Made by a program: the position numbers and the translations under genes. DNA of 10,841 bases from Rhodospirillaceae bacterium (GTDB taxonomy: Bacteria > Pseudomonadota > Alphaproteobacteria > DSM-16000 > Inquilinaceae), in NCBI GenBank assembly GCA_020425485.1, contig JAGQRL010000315.1:1-10841 (forward strand). The letters run 5' to 3'. Shown here one piece after another: positions 1-6,113 of the stretch. The notes under the pieces were generated by a model. That model worked only from the letters and a program-made list of their open reading frames with translations. It did not search any database and was not told the origin of the DNA. How positions within the stretch are numbered: position 1 is the first letter of the stretch; each line of letters opens with the position of its first letter.

Positions 1-160
1 GCTGCTGTCGCCCCAGGCCGCCGACCTGCTGGCCGGCTGTGCGGTGGACCGCGAGCCAAGGGGCAAGCCCAAGGCCAGCGATCACACGCCGCTGGTGGTC
101 ACCCTGCGCCGGCCGGACGCGGCCGGTACAGCCGGTCCCGTCGCCTATTCGGCCGCCTGA
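1..160 (+). CDS. xthA: Exodeoxyribonuclease III, C-terminal fragment (5' end outside window)
   Basis: Reading from base 2, 52 codons end at TGA 158-160. The fragment opens with LLSP and contains the motif ASDHTPL, with Asp at 80-82 and His at 83-85. This is the C-terminal end of the ExoIII/AP-endonuclease (EEP) fold. In this family the LLSP strand and the final Asp-His pair form part of the metal and phosphate active site. ExoIII cuts DNA at abasic sites and degrades 3' ends during base-excision repair in the cytoplasm. A short Ala/Gly/Pro-rich tail follows the domain. The gene runs tail to tail into the minus-strand desulfinase, and the last 16 bases are shared. Only the last fifth or so of the protein is visible, so a close EEP paralogue cannot be excluded. 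Confidence 0.82.
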   Translation, partial: LLSPQAADLLAGCAVDREPRGKPKASDHTPLVVTLRRPDAAGTAGPVAYSAA

Positions 161-1374
161 AGGGCCGCCGACCGGGCGTCCGTGCCGTATCCGTCGCGCG
201 TCTGCGGCAGCTTGCGCCCCATCTCGCGCGAGGCGACCAGGGTGCGCAGCACCTGGGCGGTGCCGCCGCCGATGGTGAACATGCGGGCGTCGCGCACCAT
301 GCGCTCCAGCGGCATGTCGCGGCCGTAGCCGGCGGCACCGAAGAGCTGCAGGGCATCGTTGGTCACCCGGATGGCCATTTCCGCGGTGAAGATCTTGGCT
401 TTGGCTGCCAGCTCCATGTCCGGGAAGCCGTCGCCGGCGCTGGCGGCAGCGCGGTAGATCAGCCCCTGGGCGGCGGAAATCTGCGTCGACATGTCGGCCA
501 GCATCCATTGCAGGCCCTGGAATTCGGCGATCGGCCGGCCGAACTGCTGGCGTTCCTTCACATGCTCCAGGGCCAGCCCATAGGCCCCTTCGGCGACGCC
601 CAGGGCCACCGTGGCAGCGCCCACCCGCTGGCTGTTGTAGGCGTTCATCAGCCCGCCGAAGCCGTGGCGCAGGCCGCGCGGCGGCACGATCATCATCGAC
701 CGCGGCACCGCCATGTCTTCGAACAGGATCTCGGTTTCCGGCACCCCGCGCATGCCCATGGCATAGGAGCGCTCGCCGATCTTCAGCCCTTCGGTTTCGC
801 CGCGCACCGCCAGGAAGGCGGCGATCCCCTGCTCTTCCCCGTCCTCGAACACGCGGGCGAAGATCACGTGCAGCTTCGACACGCCGCCGCCGGTGATCCA
901 GTGCTTACGGCCGTTCAGCACATAGGTGTCGCCGCAGCGGTCGGCCCGCGTGACCATCAGCGAGGCGGCACTGCCGGCGTCGGGTTCGGTGATGCAGATG
1001 GCCGGCTTGTCGCCCGCCAGCACGAGGTCGGCGGCCAGCCGCTTCTGGGCGTCGTCGCCGTATTTCATCACCGCGGAAATGCCGCCCATGTTGGCTTCCA
1101 CGACGATGCGGGCGGAGACGCCGCAGACCTGGGCGATCTCCTCGATCACCGCCACCGCATCGAGGAAGCTGGCGCCCTTGCCGCCATAGGCGGTGGGGAT
1201 GGTCATGCCCATGAACCCGGCGTCGGTGAGGGCCTGCACGTTGTCCCACGGGTATTGCTCGGTGCGGTCGACTTCGGCCGCGCGCCCGGCGAGGACGTCC
1301 TGGGCAAGCGCGTGCGCCCGCTCCTTCAGATTCTGCTGTTCGCTGCCGAGTTCAAAGCTGACTGATGCGCCCAC
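145..1374 (-). CDS. acd: Acyl-CoA dehydrogenase-fold 3-sulfinopropanoyl-CoA desulfinase (Acd-like)
   Basis: Flavoprotein of the acyl-CoA dehydrogenase superfamily, 409 residues from GTG 1374. I chose this start because a strong Shine-Dalgarno sequence (GGGAGGAG, minus strand 1386-1379) sits just before it. A GTG at 1392 would add six residues and has no such site. As I recall it, the Advenella 3-sulfinopropanoyl-CoA desulfinase aligns along its whole length, including TEQYPWDNV, LAADLVLAGDKPAICI, WITGGGVSKLH and KLPQTRDGY. The diagnostic residues agree: Arg89 (in SARIVVEAN) matches desulfinase Arg84, and Gln249 (in AYNSQR) matches Gln246. The usual catalytic Glu of the IYEGT loop is Gly370 (IGGGT). 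Such enzymes hydrolyse 3-sulfinopropanoyl-CoA to propionyl-CoA and sulfite, without net oxidation. This is the last step of dithiodipropionate/3-mercaptopropionate breakdown. No CoA-transferase, ETF or sulfite-handling gene lies nearby. The alternative is a related dehydrogenase of unknown substrate. Confidence 0.8.
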   Translation of the reverse strand: MGASVSFELGSEQQNLKERAHALAQDVLAGRAAEVDRTEQYPWDNVQALTDAGFMGMTIPTAYGGKGASFLDAVAVIEEIAQVCGVSARIVVEANMGGISAVMKYGDDAQKRLAADLVLAGDKPAICITEPDAGSAASLMVTRADRCGDTYVLNGRKHWITGGGVSKLHVIFARVFEDGEEQGIAAFLAVRGETEGLKIGERSYAMGMRGVPETEILFEDMAVPRSMMIVPPRGLRHGFGGLMNAYNSQRVGAATVALGVAEGAYGLALEHVKERQQFGRPIAEFQGLQWMLADMSTQISAAQGLIYRAAASAGDGFPDMELAAKAKIFTAEMAIRVTNDALQLFGAAGYGRDMPLERMVRDARMFTIGGGTAQVLRTLVASREMGRKLPQTRDGYGTDARSAALQAAE

Positions 1375-1378
1375 CGGG

Positions 1379-1386
1379 CTCCTCCC
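1379..1386 (-). promoter_or_regulatory. Ribosome binding site that decides the desulfinase start
   Basis: On the minus strand, GGGAGGAG stands 4 bases before the GTG at 1374 (6 bases counted from the GGGAGG core). It overlaps the coding sequence that a GTG start at 1392 would require. It therefore favours the shorter protein, whose N-terminus also fits the length of characterised homologues better. Confidence 0.65.
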
Positions 1387-1424
1387 AAACACAGACCCGG
1401 AGGCGGGCCGCCGCGGGGCAGCCG

Positions 1425-1469
1425 GCTTTGGTACCGGGCAAGATCACGATGATGTGAGGATACCAAAGC
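1425..1469. promoter_or_regulatory. Nested inverted repeat, candidate LysR-regulator operator upstream of the desulfinase gene
   Basis: GCTTTGGTA (1425-1433) and its exact reverse complement TACCAAAGC (1461-1469) are separated by 27 bases. Almost at the same centre lies a smaller palindrome, ATCA-cga-TGAT (1443-1453). The element stands about 50 bases before the desulfinase start codon, in the gap just downstream of the LysR gene. LysR-family proteins bind as tetramers to dyadic sites, so a two-arm site with an inner dyad is the expected shape. That this LysR protein binds here is inference. If transcription starts near the AT-rich candidate promoter further upstream, the repeat would lie in the mRNA leader and could act as a repressor site or RNA stem. 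Confidence 0.5.
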
Positions 1470-1489
1470 GGATAACCTAAGCGTAGCGA

Positions 1490-1517
1490 ATAATATGGGA
1501 GAGCAAATTAAGGAAAA
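1490..1517 (-). promoter_or_regulatory. Weak candidate sigma-70 promoter for the desulfinase gene
   Basis: On the minus strand, TATTAT (1495-1490, five of six matches to the -10 consensus) lies 16 bases after TTTTCC (a poor -35 match). It is in the only AT-rich stretch between lysR and the desulfinase gene. The poor -35 would fit an activator-dependent promoter. Support is from base composition and motif only. Confidence 0.3.
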
Positions 1518-1528
1518 CTCATGAAATA

Positions 1529-1550
1529 CCGGCTCGGGCCGGCCGGAGCC
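1529..1550 (-). terminator. Overlapping GC-rich hairpins at the lysR stop codon
   Basis: CCGGC-TCGG-GCCGG (1529-1542) forms a 5-bp stem with a 4-base loop. An alternative stem pairs GGCTC (1531-1535) with GAGCC (1546-1550), touching the lysR stop codon. Read on the minus strand, the stem is followed by TATTTC rather than a clean run of T, so intrinsic termination is only possible. It might separate lysR from the downstream desulfinase gene. Confidence 0.3.
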
Positions 1551-2464
1551 TAGCGCTTCCGCCGCTTTTGCGTGCCGACTCCGATGTCGCCGCACATGCT
1601 CACCAGCTCCTGGTGCAGGGCGGAGGACAGGGCGGACTTGGTGGTATCGGCGCGTTCGATCAGCCCGACGGTGCGGACGATCGGCGGCGTGCCGAAGGGC
1701 ACCACCCGCACGCCGTCCGGGAACGGCCGCTCGACATGCCGCTGCGGCACGATCGACACGCCGAGGCCGTTGGCCACCAGCATGTTGATGCCGTCCAGGC
1801 TGTCGATCTCGATCATCGGATCGACGGTGATGCCGCGTTCGCGCAGATGGCTGTCGATGATCCGGCTGGCCCAGGCGAACCGCTTGAAGCGGATGAACGG
1901 CGTGCCGGTCAGCAGCTCCTCGTCGGTCTCGCCCTCGGCATCGGCGGGGGCGATCACCATCAGCGGTTCCGCCGCGAAGGGCCGCCAGGTCAACGTCGGC
2001 TGCAGGTATTCCGGCTCGGTGACCACCGCCACGTCCAGATCGCCCACATGCACCCGCCGCTCCAGCTCGTGGGAAAGCCCGCCGTTCAGCCGGATGCGCA
2101 AGCCCGGGATCTTGCGGCACAGCCGCCCCAGGGTGGCCGGCAGAACGCCGGTCAGCGTGGTCGGGATGGCGCCCAGCGCCAGCACGCTGCCCATGCTATC
2201 GGGGCGGAAGGACTGGGTGAGTTGGTCGGCCAGGTCGATGATCTCGCGGGCACGATCCACCAGCGCGCGGCCATCGGCATTAAGAACCGGCGGCCTCCGG
2301 GTACGGTCGAACAAGGTGACCCCGAGTTCCGATTCCAATGCCTTGATCTGAAGGCTCACGGCGCTCTGCGTAAGTCCCACGACCTGAGCCGCCGCGGCAA
2401 AGGTTCGCTGGTCCGCGATTGCCACGAGCGTCCTTAAAGGCCTGATGTCGACGTGTCCGGGCAA
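1550..2464 (-). CDS. LysR-family transcriptional regulator
   Basis: 304 residues, the usual length for the family. An N-terminal winged helix-turn-helix spans about residues 6-65 (DIRPLRTLVAIAD, then TFAAAAQVVGLTQSAVS and IKALESELGVTLFDR). A periplasmic-binding-protein-like effector domain covers about residues 92-295. The start is TTG at 2464, the only in-frame start that keeps the complete first helix. It has no clear Shine-Dalgarno sequence, so the exact start is uncertain. The gene lies directly upstream of, and on the same strand as, the desulfinase gene. This suggests that it controls that gene, perhaps through the inverted repeat at 1425-1469, and that a sulfinate or its CoA ester could be the effector. 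Both points are inference. The C-terminus ends in a basic tail (QKRRKR). Confidence 0.9.
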   Translation of the reverse strand: MPGHVDIRPLRTLVAIADQRTFAAAAQVVGLTQSAVSLQIKALESELGVTLFDRTRRPPVLNADGRALVDRAREIIDLADQLTQSFRPDSMGSVLALGAIPTTLTGVLPATLGRLCRKIPGLRIRLNGGLSHELERRVHVGDLDVAVVTEPEYLQPTLTWRPFAAEPLMVIAPADAEGETDEELLTGTPFIRFKRFAWASRIIDSHLRERGITVDPMIEIDSLDGINMLVANGLGVSIVPQRHVERPFPDGVRVVPFGTPPIVRTVGLIERADTTKSALSSALHQELVSMCGDIGVGTQKRRKR

Positions 2465-2908
2465 GCAAGCACACCGTTGGTTGGTTCGCTGTTCAGCCTC
2501 GATTGCCTGTGCCGAAAACTCCCAAACACGGCATTTGAGAATTTAGGCCACAGATCTGCTTACAACTCCATGTGCATTGCATCCAGCTAAACTTTATATT
2601 TACGGAATTAAATTAACGCTGTGATACTTCAAGATATTTATAACATCCACCATTGCGTCTTGCTTGCGCGACATCATGGCGCACCGCAACCAGTGTTTGC
2701 GGTCCCGACATCGCCCAAGCCGTGCGGGGCAGGCATTTCCTGTATTCGTCTCGACCGCGGCGTAACGATCGGCTAGGTCGTTTTCCGCGTGCCGGCAGTC
2801 CTTGCTGCCCCGCATTCGGACAGTTAACGCCCGGTTGGCAGGTTGGTTCCCTGGGGCGGAACATTTCGATCCGCCGGGGCGCGAAAATCGGGAAATGGTG
2901 TTCGTCAG
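2465..2908. other. Intergenic region with AT-rich core, divergent lysR / mobB promoters
   Basis: These 444 bases separate divergent lysR and mobB and hold no convincing gene. The part from about 2500 to 2660 is strikingly AT-rich compared with the rest of the window, for example around the TTTATATTTACGG stretch near 2593-2605, and probably carries promoters. I could not identify a good -35/-10 pair on either strand. From about 2660 to 2908 the sequence returns to high GC and shows short hairpins: AACGA/TCGTT near 2765-2783, GGCAG/CTGCC near 2794-2809 and GGCGGA/TCCGCC at 2855-2875. I do not recognise a known riboswitch. Short ORFs here lack ribosome binding sites and family resemblance. Confidence 0.55.
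2855..2875 (+). repeat. 6-bp inverted repeat in the mobB leader
   Basis: GGCGGA (2855-2860) and TCCGCC (2870-2875) are exact reverse complements with a 9-base loop. The hairpin ends 33 bases before the mobB start codon. In a transcript it could fold, or it could be a protein site. Nothing further supports either role. Confidence 0.3.
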
Positions 2909-3403
2909 ATGAAGATCTTCGGCCTGGCCGGATGGAGCGGATCGGGCAAGACCACGCTCCTTGAGCGCCTGATCCCGGAATGGACCGGCCGCGGCCTCAA
3001 GGTGTCGACCGTCAAGCACGCCCATCACGCCTTCGATGTCGACCAGCCGGGCAAGGACAGCTACCGCCACCGCGCGGCCGGCGCCACGGAGGTGCTGATC
3101 GGCTCGTCGCGCCGCTGGGTCATGCTGTACGAACTGCGCGGCGCGCCCGAACCGTCGCTGGACGAGCTGCTGGCGCGCATGTCGCCGGTGGATCTGGTGA
3201 TGGTGGAAGGCTTCAAGGCGTATCGGCACCCGAAGCTGGAGGTGCACCGCGCGGCCAACAGCTCGCCCTGGCTCTATCCCGATGACCCGATGATCCAGGG
3301 CATCGCCGCCGACGTGCCGGCGGACACCGATCTGCCCTGGTTCGATCTGGACGACGCGCCCCGGATCGCCGGGTTCATCTGGGAAATCGCCCCGGCCCTG
3401 TAA
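2909..3403 (+). CDS. mobB: Molybdopterin-guanine dinucleotide biosynthesis adaptor protein MobB
   Basis: 164 residues from ATG 2909. An upstream in-frame ATG at 2843 would add an unrelated 22-residue leader. From the chosen start the protein begins MKIFGLAGWSGSGKTTL, the family's N-terminal strand plus Walker A P-loop (residues 8-15). The family signature VKHAHHAFDVDQPGKDS follows, then an RAAGA segment near residues 54-58, and DLVMVEGFK contains the Walker B-like strand. MobB binds GTP and assists MobA in attaching GMP to molybdopterin to make the guanine-dinucleotide form of the cofactor, used by DMSO-reductase-family enzymes. The usual partners mobA and moeA are not adjacent; the gene stands alone after a long leader. 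Its length is typical. The ribosome binding site is weak (a GGGAAATGG stretch 10 or more bases upstream). Confidence 0.93.
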   Translation: MKIFGLAGWSGSGKTTLLERLIPEWTGRGLKVSTVKHAHHAFDVDQPGKDSYRHRAAGATEVLIGSSRRWVMLYELRGAPEPSLDELLARMSPVDLVMVEGFKAYRHPKLEVHRAANSSPWLYPDDPMIQGIAADVPADTDLPWFDLDDAPRIAGFIWEIAPAL

Positions 3404-3409
3404 GGCCGG

Positions 3410-3433
3410 GCCTGCCAGGCGGTGCGGGCAGGC
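3410..3433. terminator. Hairpin between convergent mobB and the small minus-strand gene
   Basis: GCCTGCC (3410-3416) pairs perfectly with GGCAGGC (3427-3433) across a 10-base loop, 6 bases after the mobB stop. It overlaps the last base of the TAG stop of the facing gene. The position suits a shared terminator for both transcripts. No T-run follows on either strand, so intrinsic strength is doubtful. Confidence 0.4.
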
Positions 3434-3657
3434 TACTTCTCGTATTTGGCCAGCATGGTCAGCGCCTGCGCCCACAAGAAGAACTTGCTGGTGCCGAGAT
3501 CGCCGACGGTCTTGATGTTGAAGGCTTGCTTCAGCAGATCCGCATCGCCGGCGGAAACGCCCTGCAGCACATCGACCGGCGCGTCGACGATTTCCTTCAG
3601 CGGCTTGTCTTCCCAGGCCTTGTCGAGAATTTCGCGCAGGCTGTCATTGGTCGGCAT
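3433..3657 (-). CDS. Small conserved-type protein with helix-hairpin-helix-like core, function unknown
   Basis: 74 residues from ATG 3657, chosen because AGGAGG lies 8 bases upstream (minus strand). The longer frame to 3723 adds only an unlikely Arg/Pro-rich leader. The protein is short, soluble and mostly helical: SLREILDKAWEDKPLKEIVD, then DAPVDVLQGVSAGDADLLKQ, then AFNIKTVGDLG and a hydrophobic C-terminal helix ending LAKYEK. The LQGVSAGDADLLKQAFNIKTVGDLG part resembles a helix-hairpin-helix unit ('L.GV...DA..L......TV.DL'), which in other proteins binds DNA or acts as a protein contact. I recall similar small proteins in alphaproteobacteria but no assigned function. It has its own ribosome site and faces mobB. 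Confidence 0.7.
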   Translation of the reverse strand: MPTNDSLREILDKAWEDKPLKEIVDAPVDVLQGVSAGDADLLKQAFNIKTVGDLGTSKFFLWAQALTMLAKYEK

Positions 3658-3897
3658 GGTGGTGTCCTCCTCGGTTCTTGATGGCGCGGCATGGCGCGGC
3701 AGCTCCGGCAGCCTGCACCCCATGGACGCTGCGGGCGCCGGTGGTCTGTAAAGGCAGCCAAAATGCGAGCGACCGCAAGTCCTGCGCTGTACCGGTAGAA
3801 ATCAGGGCAGGTGCTGAGGCGGACGGGCTGCCCTTCCCCGCCGAGGACGTGTAGAGGGGAACGCAGCGCCCAGCCCCCGGAACCGAAAGCCCCGTGC
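3658..3897. other. Divergent intergenic region between the small protein gene and the sulfotransferase gene
   Basis: 240 bases without a convincing gene. They must hold the promoters of the small minus-strand gene and of the plus-strand cluster. A perfect 10-bp tandem duplication is at 3681-3700. The ribosome site of the small gene lies at the left edge. No clear sigma-70 promoter or strong ribosome site for the sulfotransferase could be seen. Confidence 0.4.
3681..3700. repeat. Perfect 10-bp tandem duplication
   Basis: ATGGCGCGGC occurs twice without a gap (3681-3690 and 3691-3700), 24 bases upstream of the small minus-strand gene and within its likely promoter or leader. It may be a replication-slippage product or a paired protein site. 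Confidence 0.5.
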
Positions 3898-4995
3898 ATG
3901 CATCCGCTCAGCGGCAGCGACCCAGCCACCTTCGCCCGCGTGCTCTGGCACAACGGGCTGCCGCGCAGCGGCCGCAATTGGGGGCGCACCCTGCTGGCGG
4001 CAGGCGCCGTGCTGGGGCGAGCCCCCTTCACCCTGGTGGAACAGGCCTGGGCACGGCGCCGGCTGGCCCGCGATGCCGCACCCCAGGCGCCGGTGTTCAT
4101 CCTCGGCCATTGGCGCAGCGGCACCACCCACCTCTACAACGTGATGGCGCGCCGCGGCTTCGCCTATGTGCCGCCCATCGCGACGGGCATGCCGTGGGAC
4201 CTGTTCGGCCTGGCCCGCTGGCTGCGCCCGCTCTTGGAGCGCGCCCTGCCGGAGCACCGCTATATCGACAGCGTTCCGGTCAATCCCGACTCGCCGCAGG
4301 AAGACGAAATCGCCATCGCCAACATGTGCGACCTGTCGTTCTACCACGGGCTCTACTTCCCCCGGCACTTCCAAGAGAACTTCGACCGCGGCGTTTTCTT
4401 CGACGAGTGCAGCGAAGCGGAGATCGCGGTGTGGCGCGACCGGCTGCAGCACCTGTTGGGCAAGCTGTCGGTACAGTTCGGCGGCCAGCGCCTGCTCATC
4501 AAGAACCCGGTGCACACCGGCCGCATCGCCCTGCTGCGGGAGATCTGGCCCGATGCCGCGTTCATCCACATCCACCGCAACCCCTATGCGGTCTTCCAGT
4601 CGATGCGGAACTTCTACCGCAAGCTGCTGGCGGAACTAGCCCTCCAGCCCTTCGGGCATATCGACATCGACAGCCACATCCTGGCCAGCTATGCGCGCCT
4701 GATGCGCCGCTTCGATGCCGAGGCGCCGGGCATCCCCGAGGGGCATTTCGTGGAGATCGGCTATCAGGAGCTGATGGACCGGCCGATGGAGGCGCTGGGC
4801 ACGATCTACGACCGCCTCGGCCTGCCGGGCTTTGCCGATGCGGCGCCGGAGTTTGCCGCCTATCTCTCCACCGTCTCCACCTACCAGAAGAACACCTACG
4901 CCTACAGCGCCGCCGATGCCGAGCTGGTGGAAGCCCATTGGCAGCCCTGGATCGACCGCTGGGGCTACCGCCGGCCGGATGGAGCCGCGGTGTGA
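3898..4995 (+). CDS. PAPS-dependent sulfotransferase (Sulfotransfer_3-type)
   Basis: 365 residues from ATG 3898; the in-frame ATG at 3811 would add an unrelated leader. It shows the sulfotransferase landmarks in order. The 5'-phosphosulfate loop is VFILGHWRSGTTHLY (about residues 66-80). An LLIKNPVHTGR segment (199-209) is typical of the bacterial family. The 3'-phosphate site is HIHRNPYAVFQS (224-235), with Arg227 and Ser235 at the usual eight-residue spacing. A C-terminal region follows with DRPMEALGTIYDRLGLP. The enzyme should move a sulfuryl group from PAPS to a hydroxyl or amine of an unknown acceptor. It has no signal peptide and is probably cytoplasmic. Its stop overlaps the GTG of the next gene by 4 bases (GTGA), so the two are translationally coupled. 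The acceptor is unknown; the neighbouring SDR and secreted lactonase hint at a lipid or small alcohol. Confidence 0.88.
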   Translation: MHPLSGSDPATFARVLWHNGLPRSGRNWGRTLLAAGAVLGRAPFTLVEQAWARRRLARDAAPQAPVFILGHWRSGTTHLYNVMARRGFAYVPPIATGMPWDLFGLARWLRPLLERALPEHRYIDSVPVNPDSPQEDEIAIANMCDLSFYHGLYFPRHFQENFDRGVFFDECSEAEIAVWRDRLQHLLGKLSVQFGGQRLLIKNPVHTGRIALLREIWPDAAFIHIHRNPYAVFQSMRNFYRKLLAELALQPFGHIDIDSHILASYARLMRRFDAEAPGIPEGHFVEIGYQELMDRPMEALGTIYDRLGLPGFADAAPEFAAYLSTVSTYQKNTYAYSAADAELVEAHWQPWIDRWGYRRPDGAAV

Positions 4996-6113
4996 GGCGG
5001 CCGCTGCCGGCCCTGCTGGCAGTCGTCGCGCTGGCCGGTTGCCAGGCGGACACCGCCCCCCATTGGGATCCCCGCTTTGCCGGCTGCCGCCATGTGGAGG
5101 TGGTGAGTGCCGAGGATGGGCACCACCTCGTCGGCATCGAGGACATCGCCGTCGATGCGGCTGCCGGCATCGCCTACCTGTCGGCGAGCGATCGCTGGGC
5201 GGTGGCTGCCGCCGTCGCGGCCGGTGCCGATGCCATCCCCCAAGGCAGCCTCTACCGCCTGGACCTGGGCGAGCTTGCCACGGCCCAGGACAGCGTGACG
5301 GTGCACGATCTGGCGGGCGGCTTGCCGGCGGACCTGGAGCTGCACCCCCACGGCATCGACCTGTGGCAGGGCGACGGCGGCGACGCGGTGCTGTTCGCCG
5401 TCAACCACAGCTATCGGCGCGACGCCGACGGCACCTGGGTGGAGGAGGCCGGCGTGCTGCGCTTTGCCGTCACCGCCGATGGCCTGGCGCTTGCCGGGCG
5501 CGCCGAGGGGCCGGACCTGTGCCGCGCCAACGATGTGGCGGCACGCAGCGCCGACCGCCTGCTGGTCACCCTCGACCAGCGCAATTGCCGCGGCCTGCCG
5601 CTGTTCCTGGAACGCCTGGCCGGGGTCGATCTGGGCCGCGTGGTGGAGCTGGACTTCGCCGCCGATCCGCCGGCCCGCCGCTCCGTGGCCGATGGGTTGC
5701 TGTTCGCCAACGGCGTGGCGGTGCTGCCCGGCGGTGCCATCGCGGTGGCGGAAACCCGGCGGTCCCAAATCACCCTTCTCGACGATACGGGGGCCGCGGC
5801 CGGCCGCCGCTCGATCCCACTGCCCGGCGGACCGGACAACCTGATGGTGGCGCCGGACGGCAGCTTGCTGGCGGCCCTGCACCCCCGCCTGCTGCTGCTG
5901 GCCGCCTACACCCGCCAGCTTGCCGGGATAACCCTGGCGCCGACCCGCCTGGTGGCCATCGACCCCGCCAGCGGTGCCACCACAGTGCTGGTCGACGATC
6001 CTTTCGGCCGCCTGCTCTCCGCCGCCTCCGTGGCGGCCTCGGTGGGCGACGATCTGGTGGCCGGGTCCGCCTTCGAGTCCGGCCTGCTGGTGTGCCGGGG
6101 GGCCGAACCATGA
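4992..6113 (+). CDS. Paraoxonase/arylesterase-family (SMP-30-like) six-bladed propeller lipoprotein
   Basis: 373 residues from GTG 4992, which overlaps the sulfotransferase stop (GTGA). The N-terminus MRRPLPALLAVVALAGC is a lipoprotein signal with lipobox LAGC, the acylated Cys being residue 17. The mature protein should be membrane-anchored outside the cytoplasm. The body matches the paraoxonase family. Every PON1 calcium ligand has a counterpart: Glu50-Asp51 (GIEDIAVD) for E53/D54, Asn180 (CRANDV) for N168, Asn240 (FANGVAV) for N224, and Asp282-Asn283 (GGPDNLMV) for D269/N270. The two active-site histidines are present as His120 (HPHGIDL) and His139 (AVNHS), for H115/H134. It therefore probably hydrolyses lactones or aryl esters. 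The natural substrate is unknown. Its stop overlaps the next start (ATGA). The correspondence rests on motifs read by eye; a gluconolactonase-like propeller is the alternative. Confidence 0.82.
   Translation: MRRPLPALLAVVALAGCQADTAPHWDPRFAGCRHVEVVSAEDGHHLVGIEDIAVDAAAGIAYLSASDRWAVAAAVAAGADAIPQGSLYRLDLGELATAQDSVTVHDLAGGLPADLELHPHGIDLWQGDGGDAVLFAVNHSYRRDADGTWVEEAGVLRFAVTADGLALAGRAEGPDLCRANDVAARSADRLLVTLDQRNCRGLPLFLERLAGVDLGRVVELDFAADPPARRSVADGLLFANGVAVLPGGAIAVAETRRSQITLLDDTGAAAGRRSIPLPGGPDNLMVAPDGSLLAALHPRLLLLAAYTRQLAGITLAPTRLVAIDPASGATTVLVDDPFGRLLSAASVAASVGDDLVAGSAFESGLLVCRGAEP

Noticed and set aside
508..1365. Long plus-strand open frame opposite the desulfinase gene
   Set aside because: High-GC antisense shadow: His/Gly/Ala-rich, no domain, no ribosome site, and fully covered by a recognised gene on the other strand.
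1568..2437. Long plus-strand open frames opposite lysR
   Set aside because: Same composition artefact; the opposite strand encodes a full-length LysR protein with clear domains.
2660..2908. Molybdenum-cofactor riboswitch before mobB
   Set aside because: I could not find the conserved elements of the known Moco RNA motif; only short unrelated hairpins are present.
2653..2964. Plus-strand open frame of about 100 codons in the mobB leader
   Set aside because: Overlaps the mobB start in another frame, has no ribosome site and looks random (Cys/Arg-rich).
2600..3475. Minus-strand open frame across the mobB leader and mobB
   Set aside because: Mostly antisense to mobB; the part over the leader shows no family resemblance and no ribosome site.
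3894..4991. Apparent N-terminal extension of the propeller lipoprotein frame through the sulfotransferase gene
   Set aside because: The frame merely stays open because of GC content; the GTG at 4992 begins a clean lipoprotein signal peptide and the upstream part is low-complexity.
4832..6109. Upstream extension of the SDR frame
   Set aside because: Arg/Gly/Pro-rich shadow; the Rossmann motif begins directly after the ATG at 6110, which overlaps the preceding stop.
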